From CAXBCP01 sp047638395 (GTDB taxonomy: Bacteria; Pseudomonadota; Alphaproteobacteria; MPNO01; UBA830): a DNA stretch of 64,000 nucleotides. The notes beneath the pieces are model-generated. The model was not told where the DNA came from, ran no database searches, and worked only from the letters and a program-made list of their open reading frames with translations. A program made the translations under genes and the position numbers. This document shows positions 57,740-64,000 of the stretch, in pieces. Position 1 is the stretch's first letter, and each line of letters starts with the position of its first letter. The DNA is taken from contig JBLIMV010000022.1 of assembly GCA_047638395.1 (NCBI GenBank), positions 1-64,000 on the forward strand, given 5' to 3'.

Positions 57740-58894
57740 TTAGGTGGGGATCTCGATAACCTTGATGCGGGCGCCGTCGGCGGTGAGGGCAATCTCTCCG
57801 CGTTTCAGCCGCAGAGCATCCTCACCAAAAACCTTACGCCGCCAGCCGGAGAGTGCTCGTACGTCGGCGTCGTCACTGGCGGCGATGGCATCTATGTCGC
57901 CGGATGACGCGATCAGCTTCTGGGCGACTTTGTGACTGTCGCATTTTAATTTCAGCAAGACCTTGAGCAGCTCCATCGACGGTCCGTTATCAGACGTATC
58001 GACGCGCTCGGCCGGGGGTTCGGGGTAATCGGCGGATTTCATTTTTTCCACCTCGGCCAGCACCGCGATGATCTCGCGGGCCCGGTCGTTTCCGACACGG
58101 TCGCGCGAGATGGCCCGGAGCGACATGAGTTCCTCGGCGCTTTTGGGCAGATGGGCGGCGATCTCGGTGATCGATTCGTCCTTTATCACCCGGTTCCGCG
58201 GCACGTTGTTGTCCTGTGCGGTTTGTTCACGCCAGGCGGCCAGCGCGCGGACGGCGGCAAGGTATTTGGGTTTCCGGCTCCGGGTCTTCAGGCGCTTCCA
58301 GGCATTCTGCGGATCGACCAGGTAGGTCCCGGTATTGGTCAGGATCGCCATCTCGTCATCAAGCCAGGACGTGCGGTCGTTCGCTTCGAGCCGTTCGGCC
58401 AGCTTGCTGTAGATTGTCCGCAAATGCGTCACGTCGCCAAGCGCATATTCAATCTGCTTGTCGCCAAGCGGCCGGCGCGACCAGTCGGTGAACCGCATGG
58501 TTTTGTCGATGGATTTTTTGGCGATATCGCGTACCAGGCGCTCATATCCGACCGAATCCCCGTAGCCGCAGACCATGGCGGCAATCTGGGTGTCGAACAT
58601 CGGCGTCGGGACCTTCCCTGCCAGATTGACGAATATTTCGACATCCTGGCGCGCCGCATGAAATACTTTCAGCACCTGTTCGTTGGCCAGCAGGTCGAAA
58701 AGCGGGGTCAGATCGATCCCGTCCGCCAAGGCATCGATGGCCACCGCTTCGTCCGGCGTACCTACCTGAACGAGGCATAGCACCGGCCAGTAGGTCTTTT
58801 CGCGGATGAATTCCGTATCGACGGTCAGAAAGGGAAAGGCTGCTGCCCGCTCGCAGAACGCTGCAAGGGCTGTCGTTTCTGTTATTATGCTCAT
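57740..58894 (-). CDS. rnd: Ribonuclease D
   Basis: 384 aa from the ATG at 58894, where the family start (M-S-I-I-T) fits; the frame is open for 27 more codons. DEDDy exonuclease residues: D26 and E28 (V-D-T-E-F), D84 (A-A-R-Q-D), Y150 and D154 (Y-A-L-G-D-V). Two HRDC domains follow (about 210-290 and 300-375). Trims 3' ends of tRNA and small stable RNAs. Confidence 0.95.
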   Translation of the reverse strand: MSIITETTALAAFCERAAAFPFLTVDTEFIREKTYWPVLCLVQVGTPDEAVAIDALADGIDLTPLFDLLANEQVLKVFHAARQDVEIFVNLAGKVPTPMFDTQIAAMVCGYGDSVGYERLVRDIAKKSIDKTMRFTDWSRRPLGDKQIEYALGDVTHLRTIYSKLAERLEANDRTSWLDDEMAILTNTGTYLVDPQNAWKRLKTRSRKPKYLAAVRALAAWREQTAQDNNVPRNRVIKDESITEIAAHLPKSAEELMSLRAISRDRVGNDRAREIIAVLAEVEKMKSADYPEPPAERVDTSDNGPSMELLKVLLKLKCDSHKVAQKLIASSGDIDAIAASDDADVRALSGWRRKVFGEDALRLKRGEIALTADGARIKVIEIPT

Positions 58895-58986
58895 AACGCA
58901 GTCATACACGGATTCCAACATAACTTGAAGCGCGGCTGCGTAGGCTATAAAACCCGCTGCAGCCCGCGCCCGCACTGGCGCGCGCC

Positions 58987-59030
58987 AGATGATACTTATC
59001 CGAACACCAGATAATACTTATCCGAACAAA
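58987..59030. repeat. 22-base tandem repeat in the aspS leader
   Basis: AGATGATACTTATCCGAACA-CC at 58987-59008 and AGATAATACTTATCCGAACA-AA at 59009-59030: two adjacent units alike in 19 of 22 bases. They lie just before the aspS ribosome site. They could hold a regulator site or reflect slippage. Confidence 0.88.
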
Positions 59031-59039
59031 GGTCAGACC

Positions 59040-60830
59040 ATGCACGCATATCGCACCCATACCTGCGGCGAACTTCGCGCCGAAAACGCCGGCACAGAAG
59101 CCCGGATTTCCGGGTGGGTTCACCGCATGCGCGATCACGGCAATCTGCTTTTCGTCGACTTGCGCGACCACTATGGGCTGACCCAGTGTGTGATCGATAG
59201 CGAATCGGAGATTTTTTCCCAGATCGAAGGGCTGCGGCTGGAAACAGTCATCTGCGTGACGGGCCGTGTCGAGGAACGCACCGACGACACAAAGAACGCG
59301 GACCTGCCGACCGGTGCTGTCGAACTGCGTATCGATGCCTGCGAAGTGCTGGGCACCACCGAGCCGCTGCCGCTTGAAGTGAACAGCGACCGCGATTACG
59401 GCGAGGAAATTCGCCTGCGGTACCGGTTCCTCGACCTGCGGCGGGACAAGGTGCATCAGAATATCATTCTGCGCAGCTCGGTGATCTCCAGCATCCGGCA
59501 GCGGATGATCGGTCAGGGTTTCATGGAGTTCCAGACACCGATCCTGACATCGACATCGCCGGAAGGCGCACGTGACTTCCTGGTGCCAAGCCGTCTGCAT
59601 CCGGGCCAGTTCTACGCCCTGCCGCAGGCGCCGCAGCAGTTCAAACAGATGATCATGGTCGCCGGGTTCGACCGCTATTTCCAGATCGCGCCGTGTTTCC
59701 GGGATGAGGATGCGCGCGCGGACCGGTCGCCGGGTGAGTTTTATCAGCTCGATATCGAGATGTCGTTTGTCACACAGGACGACGTTTTCGATGCGATTGA
59801 ACCCGTTCTGCACGGCGTGTTCGAGGAATTTGCGAACGGTCGCAAAGTGTCGCCGCAGCCATTCCCGCGGATTACCTATGCAGATTCGATGCAGAAATAC
59901 GGTAGCGACAAGCCGGATCTGCGCAACCCGATCGAAATGAGCGATATCACCGACACGTTCCGGGGGTCGGGCTTCAAGATTTTCGCGGGTATGATCGAAA
60001 AGGACGAAAACGTCCGTGTCTGGGCGATCCCGGCACCCGGCGGCGGGTCGCGCGCATTCTGCGACCGGATGAATTCCTGGGCGCAGAAAGAAGGCCAGCC
60101 CGGCCTCGGCTATATATTCTTCCGCGATGGCGAAGGTGCCGGACCGGTGGCCAAGAATATTGGCGAGGAACGCACGGAAGCCCTGCGCACCGAGCTTGGA
60201 CTGAAGGATGGCGATGCGGTGTTTTTTGTCGCCGGTATACCGAAGAACTTTGCGTCCTTCGCGGGGCAGGCGCGGACCCAGGTCGGCGAGACCCTCGAAC
60301 TGATCGACGACAACAGCTTTGAGTTCTGCTGGATCGTCGATTACCCGATGTACGAAATGGATGAGGCAACCGGCAAAATCGAATTCAGCCACAACCCGTT
60401 CTCCATGCCCCAGGGGGGTGTTGAGGCGCTGGAGACGATGGATCCGCTCGACGTGCTCGCCTATCAGTACGATATCGTCTGCAACGGCATCGAGCTGTCG
60501 AGCGGCGCGATCCGGAACCATCGCCCCGAGATCATGTACAAGGCGTTCGAGATCGCCGGCTATTCGCAGCAGGAAGTCGAAACCGAATTCGCGGGCATGC
60601 TGAACGCGCTGAAATACGGCGCCCCGCCCCATGGCGGCTCCGCGCCGGGTATCGACCGGATCGTGATGCTGCTGGCGGATGAGCCGAATATTCGAGAGGT
60701 TATTCTGTTCCCGATGAACCAGCAGGCGCAGGACCTGATGATGAACGCGCCGATTCCGGTGGATGAGGAGCGTCTGAAGGAGCTGTCTCTGCGGGTGGTT
60801 CTGCCGCCGGCGGCGAAAAAAGACAGCTAA
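59040..60830 (+). CDS. aspS: Aspartyl-tRNA synthetase
   Basis: 596 aa from the ATG at 59040 after AAAGGTC. Anticodon-binding OB fold at about 15-105 (I-S-G-W-V-H-R-M-R-D-H-G), class II motif 1 near 150, motif 2 F-R-D-E-D-A-R-A-D-R (about 220-229), a GAD insert in the middle (about 300-420), and motif 3 G-I-D-R (about 538-541). The bacterial long form; whether it also charges tRNA-Asn cannot be read here. Confidence 0.97.
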   Translation: MHAYRTHTCGELRAENAGTEARISGWVHRMRDHGNLLFVDLRDHYGLTQCVIDSESEIFSQIEGLRLETVICVTGRVEERTDDTKNADLPTGAVELRIDACEVLGTTEPLPLEVNSDRDYGEEIRLRYRFLDLRRDKVHQNIILRSSVISSIRQRMIGQGFMEFQTPILTSTSPEGARDFLVPSRLHPGQFYALPQAPQQFKQMIMVAGFDRYFQIAPCFRDEDARADRSPGEFYQLDIEMSFVTQDDVFDAIEPVLHGVFEEFANGRKVSPQPFPRITYADSMQKYGSDKPDLRNPIEMSDITDTFRGSGFKIFAGMIEKDENVRVWAIPAPGGGSRAFCDRMNSWAQKEGQPGLGYIFFRDGEGAGPVAKNIGEERTEALRTELGLKDGDAVFFVAGIPKNFASFAGQARTQVGETLELIDDNSFEFCWIVDYPMYEMDEATGKIEFSHNPFSMPQGGVEALETMDPLDVLAYQYDIVCNGIELSSGAIRNHRPEIMYKAFEIAGYSQQEVETEFAGMLNALKYGAPPHGGSAPGIDRIVMLLADEPNIREVILFPMNQQAQDLMMNAPIPVDEERLKELSLRVVLPPAAKKDS

Positions 60831-60836
60831 GAAGAC

Positions 60837-61556
60837 CTATTCGGCGGCGAACCGGCCGAGCGATCCTTTTTTCTGCCTTTTGACGTAGTACATCGCCATA
60901 TCGGCGCGGCGGATGAGGTCCTTTGGGACGTCGTCGGGCCCGTAGGGCTCTATGCCGAGGCTGACCTTTACAGGCAGAAGTTCGTCGTGAAATTCGCAGG
61001 GCGTGGATTCGATTGCCCATTGCAGGGTGCGGGCACGTTTTGCGCCATCGTTCCACTGTGTCTGCGCAACGATCATGGCGAATTCGTCTCCGCCGAGACG
61101 TGCAACCGTATCGATTTCACGCAATGACTGTCCGGATATCGTCGCGACGTGGCGCAGGACGGCGTCGCCCGCGCAATGGCCGTGGATGTCGTTGAAATCC
61201 TTAAAGCTGTCGATGTCGCAGTAGATCAGGATACCGGTGTGTCCGAACCGCCGGGCACTGGCGAGCGTGCGTTTAAGCTGCTCCGAGAAACCGCGACGGT
61301 TAAAGAGACCTGTCAGTTCATCGGTGAAGGAGAGACCCTGAAGATATTCGATCCGCTCGTTCTGGGTGGCGATCTGCTGTTCCGCCTGGGCGGCATACAT
61401 CAGCGCGCGTTCCAGAAGTGCGTCTTTGCGCATCTCCGAACCCGTCTCGGCGTCAGGAATATTTTCGATCAGCCGTGTCGCGATAACCCCGATCATGTCC
61501 ATCAATTCAGGATCATTTGCGGTTAGCGAAGCCGAAACCTGTTCCATAAGGATCAT
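60837..61556 (-). CDS. Soluble GGDEF diguanylate cyclase
   Basis: 239 aa. An N-terminal helical part (about 1-75) has no recognised sensor domain; a coiled-coil joins it to the GGDEF domain (about 76-235). The active site G-G-D-E-F is at 155-159 and a proper inhibitory I-site R-x-x-D (R146, D149) lies 5 residues before it, so product inhibition by cyclic di-GMP is expected. No membrane helix. Ends 7 bases after the convergent aspS. Confidence 0.9.
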   Translation of the reverse strand: MILMEQVSASLTANDPELMDMIGVIATRLIENIPDAETGSEMRKDALLERALMYAAQAEQQIATQNERIEYLQGLSFTDELTGLFNRRGFSEQLKRTLASARRFGHTGILIYCDIDSFKDFNDIHGHCAGDAVLRHVATISGQSLREIDTVARLGGDEFAMIVAQTQWNDGAKRARTLQWAIESTPCEFHDELLPVKVSLGIEPYGPDDVPKDLIRRADMAMYYVKRQKKGSLGRFAAE

Positions 61557-61699
61557 CCGTACACCATATTCAGTCGATGAGAGTGTTCGCGGTGCAGGTA
61601 TGCAAGACCTGTGCCACCTGGAAACGGTATTGGAACAGCGCTTTGCATGGTCTTTTAAGCAGAATTCGAAATTGCCCTGCAGGAATTACCCGGCAAATT

Positions 61700-62497
61700 T
61701 TGCCGGGAACGCGGTATTTTTGTACCGCTATTGCCCTGACGTTTTTGGCTCCGGGAGCGTTGGCGGCCAGTCTGGTCCCGCATACGGCCCATTATGAGAT
61801 GAAGCTCCTGTCTTCGCGAGGCGGCAGCGGCATCGAGGCGGTTTCGGGCGATATGGCCGTCCGCTGGGAGGGCGATTGTGCCGGCTGGACGATGAGCAAC
61901 CGGACGATCTTCGACGTGACCTATACGGGCGGCGACAGTGTGCGGGTCACGATGGATGCGTCTACATGGGAAGCGGCTGCGGGGGATCGCTACACTTATC
62001 TTGTGCGCACGCTGTTCAACAATAAGGAAACCGAGCGCGTCGAGGGCAAGGCGCGTCTCGATGGCGGGCGCAGAATTGCGGAATTCACATTGCCGACGCC
62101 GAAAACCATTGAGTTGCCGGCCGGAACGATGTTTCCGACGGCGCATACGAAGATGGTGCTCGATGCCGCGGGGGAGACACCGGAAATTATCCGCGCGACG
62201 GTCTTTGACGGTTTCACTGACGGTGGCGCCCAGTTCGTAAATGCGATTGTGGGAAAACGGCTGCCGGCCGGTAAGGCCGGGGAGTCGGCGTTTCCCGGAC
62301 TGCAGCAACAGCCTGCATGGGGCATTAACCTCGCCTTCTTCGATGCGGCGAAGGCCGATGCAGAGCCCGATTCCGAAATCCGGCTGAAAATATTCAGGAA
62401 CGGGATCGCCGAAATGATGGAGATGGATTTTGGCGATTTTCGTCTTCTTGCCGATCTCAAGAAACTCACAACCGGAAAACCGCTCTCTTGTAACTAG
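61700..62497 (+). CDS. eipB: EipB-family (DUF1849) periplasmic envelope protein
   Basis: 265 aa if the TTG at 61700 is used; that gives a clean signal peptide with cleavage near A-L-A-A. The frame is open to an ATG at 61577. The mature part of about 244 residues (Y-E-M-K-L near its start, G-D-M-A-V-R-W-E, F-N-N-K-E-T-E-R-V-E-G-K-A near the middle, G-T-M-F-P-T-A-H) matches EipB, a beta-spiral protein needed for envelope integrity in Brucella and conserved in alphaproteobacteria. Only one Cys pair (early C-A-G-W and final S-C-N) is seen, fitting the known disulfide. Confidence 0.87.
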   Translation: MPGTRYFCTAIALTFLAPGALAASLVPHTAHYEMKLLSSRGGSGIEAVSGDMAVRWEGDCAGWTMSNRTIFDVTYTGGDSVRVTMDASTWEAAAGDRYTYLVRTLFNNKETERVEGKARLDGGRRIAEFTLPTPKTIELPAGTMFPTAHTKMVLDAAGETPEIIRATVFDGFTDGGAQFVNAIVGKRLPAGKAGESAFPGLQQQPAWGINLAFFDAAKADAEPDSEIRLKIFRNGIAEMMEMDFGDFRLLADLKKLTTGKPLSCN

Positions 62498-62530
62498 CTT
62501 TTCTGTCACTAGCCCTCCTGTCACTAGCCA
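62491..62530. repeat. 15-base tandem repeats carrying CTAG after eipB
   Basis: TAACTAGCTTTTCTG, TCACTAGCCCTCCTG and a third partial copy TCACTAGCCA follow one another. Each keeps a TAG in the same frame as the eipB stop (62495-62497), so the gene ends in serial stops. Copies are diverged (11 of 15 bases alike between the first two). Confidence 0.7.
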
Positions 62531-62560
62531 AGGGCAATGGGCGGCTTGGGCCCTAAATGC

Positions 62561-63466
62561 TTAGCGTTGAGCCGGCCAAAGCCAGGCCGCGCCGCGGACT
62601 CCGCTCGAATCACCGTGTTTCGGTGGCAGCAATGCCGTCTGGACGCTGTCGGAGAAAACGTAGGCGGGCAGCAGGTCGGGCACCTTGCGGTATAACCGGT
62701 CGATTCCGGACAGTCCGCCGCCCAGGACCACCGCCGCCGGATCAAGAATATTGATCACCGTGGCGAGGGCCCTGGCGAGGCGGTTTTCGTAGCGGGTCAT
62801 TGTGGCGTCGGCATCGGGCTCACCCCAGTCGGCGGCAGCGGCGATATCCGGTGGCGACAGGATGTGCCCCGTCGCGGCCTTGTGGTCGGCCGACAGGCCC
62901 GGCCCTGACAGGTAGGTCTCGATACAGCCTATCCGTCCGCAATAGCACGTGGGTGCCTCTGTGCCGGATCTCTGTAGGCCGCCCGGCATTGGATTGTGGC
63001 CCCACTCACCGGCAATGGCGTTCGGCCCGCTGAGCTGCTTGCCGCCTATAACGATGCCGCCGCCGACGCCGGTGCCGAGGATGACGCCAAAGACCGATGC
63101 CAGTCCCGCCGCGGCGCCATCGGTGGCTTCCGACAGAGCGAAACAGTCGGCGTCGTTCGCGATGCGGATTTCGCGCGCCATTGCCTGCGCCAGATCGGTT
63201 TCCAGCGGCTTGCCGATCAGGCAGGTCGAATTGGCATTTTTGACGAGACCGGTGGCGGGCGAAATCGCGCCTGGAATACCGACGCCGACGGAACCGGCAC
63301 TGTTCGTTTTATTTTCTATGAGGTGAATGAGTGAGGCGACAGCGGCGACCGTGGCGGGGTAATCGCCTGCGGGCGTCGGGATGCGTTCTCTGAAAAGCGT
63401 CGTGCCGTCGGAGTCCAGCGCGATTCCTTCGATTTTGGTGCCTCCGATGTCGATTCCAATTCTCAT
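62561..63466 (-). CDS. ROK-family sugar kinase
   Basis: 301 aa. ATP site D-I-G-G-T-K at 6-11, catalytic D105 in I-A-N-D-A-D, and the zinc motif H156 (G-E-W-G-H) with C174, C176 and C181 (C-x-C-G-x-x-G-C-x-E). Members phosphorylate glucose, fructose, N-acetylglucosamine or N-acetylmannosamine. The exact sugar cannot be told. No DNA-binding domain, so it is an enzyme and not a NagC-type regulator. Divergent from divK across a 261-base gap. Confidence 0.92.
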   Translation of the reverse strand: MRIGIDIGGTKIEGIALDSDGTTLFRERIPTPAGDYPATVAAVASLIHLIENKTNSAGSVGVGIPGAISPATGLVKNANSTCLIGKPLETDLAQAMAREIRIANDADCFALSEATDGAAAGLASVFGVILGTGVGGGIVIGGKQLSGPNAIAGEWGHNPMPGGLQRSGTEAPTCYCGRIGCIETYLSGPGLSADHKAATGHILSPPDIAAAADWGEPDADATMTRYENRLARALATVINILDPAAVVLGGGLSGIDRLYRKVPDLLPAYVFSDSVQTALLPPKHGDSSGVRGAAWLWPAQR

Positions 63467-63727
63467 TCAGGCTCCATTCGCCCTTTTTACATACAGGTGT
63501 GTGAAGGTTTTCCCGAAGATCGCATAAACCTTTGACTTGGGCGACTTTCCAAGAAAGATTACCAAATGTTAACGAATAATACGGATGATGGCTCTGAAGT
63601 TCCCGAAATGTCGGGATTATCAAACGACTTGGCGAAGGGCCGCTGCCGTTGACGATCGCTTTTCACATATTACGTCACCGATACAGGCCGCGCGATTGCG
63701 CGCGCGCCGCCAGAGTCAGGGATTAAG

Positions 63728-64000
63728 ATGGACCAAAAGAAAATTCTTATTGTCGAAGACAACGAGCTGAACATGAAACTGTTTCATGACCTGCTCGAAG
63801 TTCACGGCTATACGACGTTACAGACCAAAGACGGTCGCGAAGCCCTGCAATTGGCACGCGAACATCGTCCTGATCTTATCCTGATGGATATTCAGCTGCC
63901 GGAAGTCTCCGGGCTGGAGGTCACGAAATGGATCAAGGCTGATGATGAACTTAAATCCATTCCGGTTATCGCCGTGACGGCATTCGCCATGAAAGGCGAT
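63728..64000 (+). CDS. divK: DivK-type single-domain response regulator (partial)
   Basis: ATG at 63728; 91 codons are seen before the window ends. Acidic pocket E10/D11, phospho-acceptor D54 (I-L-M-D-I-Q-L-P), T84 (V-T-A-F-A-M-K-G). The opening I-L-I-V-E-D-N-E-L-N-M-K-L-F is that of DivK, the cell-cycle regulator of alphaproteobacteria that acts on DivJ, PleC and DivL. In related genomes it is often next to pleD. The last conserved Lys falls outside the window. Confidence 0.9.
   Translation, partial: MDQKKILIVEDNELNMKLFHDLLEVHGYTTLQTKDGREALQLAREHRPDLILMDIQLPEVSGLEVTKWIKADDELKSIPVIAVTAFAMKGD

Noticed and set aside
58902..60632. 576-codon frame antisense to aspS
   Set aside because: The + strand has all AspRS motifs; the antisense frame has no recognisable domain and results from codon bias.
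63532..63560. Sigma-70-like promoter before divK (TTGACT ... AAGATT)
   Set aside because: The spacer is 17 bases but the -10 has only three matching bases and the distance to divK is long.
63565..63585. Possible CtrA box (TTAA-N7-TTAA) before divK
   Set aside because: Only one half, TTAA within GTTAACG, is present; the second half is TACG, so the match is too weak.
1..64000. tRNA, rRNA, CRISPR, prophage or insertion sequence
   Set aside because: No cloverleaf-like T-loop sequences, spaced direct repeats, transposase or phage genes were recognised in any gap or frame.

Overview
The window reads as about 64 kb of a GC-rich alphaproteobacterial chromosome, probably Rhodospirillales-like. The evidence is lineage-typical gene order (lptF-lptG-lptD-surA-pdxA-rsmA; fabD-fabG-acpP-fabF-mltG; rpsF-rpsR-DUF2232-rplI; purN-purM beside DUF2066-pgsA-type-hda), an EipB-family envelope protein, a tiny aa3-oxidase subunit IV and a DivK-type response regulator. 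I saw no rRNA, tRNA, CRISPR array, prophage or insertion sequence. Coding density is very high and no gene-free stretch exceeds 300 bases. Names rest on motifs read from the translations; no database search was possible.

Left part, 1-29.8 kb, is accessory and catabolic. It opens with a Sel1 protein, a flavin monooxygenase of the acyl-CoA dehydrogenase fold, a PEP-mutase-family lyase and a Cys-rich unknown protein. A MarR-EmrA-EmrB efflux operon follows, with a double palindromic operator in front of it. Then comes a striking island (7.1-17.4 kb): three tandem TauD/TfdA-type oxygenases, two phytanoyl-CoA-hydroxylase-type oxygenases, two paralogous MFS carriers, two different UbiD-type decarboxylases and a 58-residue zinc-ribbon protein. 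Convergent halves of the island meet at a long inverted repeat. I infer an uptake, hydroxylation/ether-cleavage and decarboxylation pathway for an unidentified carboxylate. Further on are an OmpA-type lipoprotein, a class III aminotransferase, MFS and EamA carriers, an FAD monooxygenase, a phosphotransferase-fold protein, a crotonase/OsmC pair, a near-perfect sigma-54 promoter in front of an uncatalogued 54-residue membrane protein, a cupredoxin-like protein, a 2-hydroxyacid dehydrogenase and NAD kinase.

Right part, 29.8-64 kb, is mostly housekeeping: ribosomal proteins S6/S18/L9, type II fatty-acid synthesis, MltG, guanylate kinase, rRNA methylation, vitamin B6 synthesis, outer-membrane biogenesis (SurA, LptD/F/G), PepA, HolC, Ndk, purine synthesis (PurN/PurM), phospholipid synthesis, Hda, NDH-2-type oxidoreductase, RNase D, AspRS, a diguanylate cyclase, EipB, a ROK sugar kinase and the start of divK.

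Points most worth following up: the oxygenase/UbiD island; the sigma-54 small-protein gene; purM, whose conserved N-terminus lies upstream of any ATG/GTG/TTG and seems to need an ATT start; and a recurrent pattern of short tandem duplications that sit exactly on stop codons at gene junctions (25.5, 41.2, 55.8, 56.5 and 62.5 kb).
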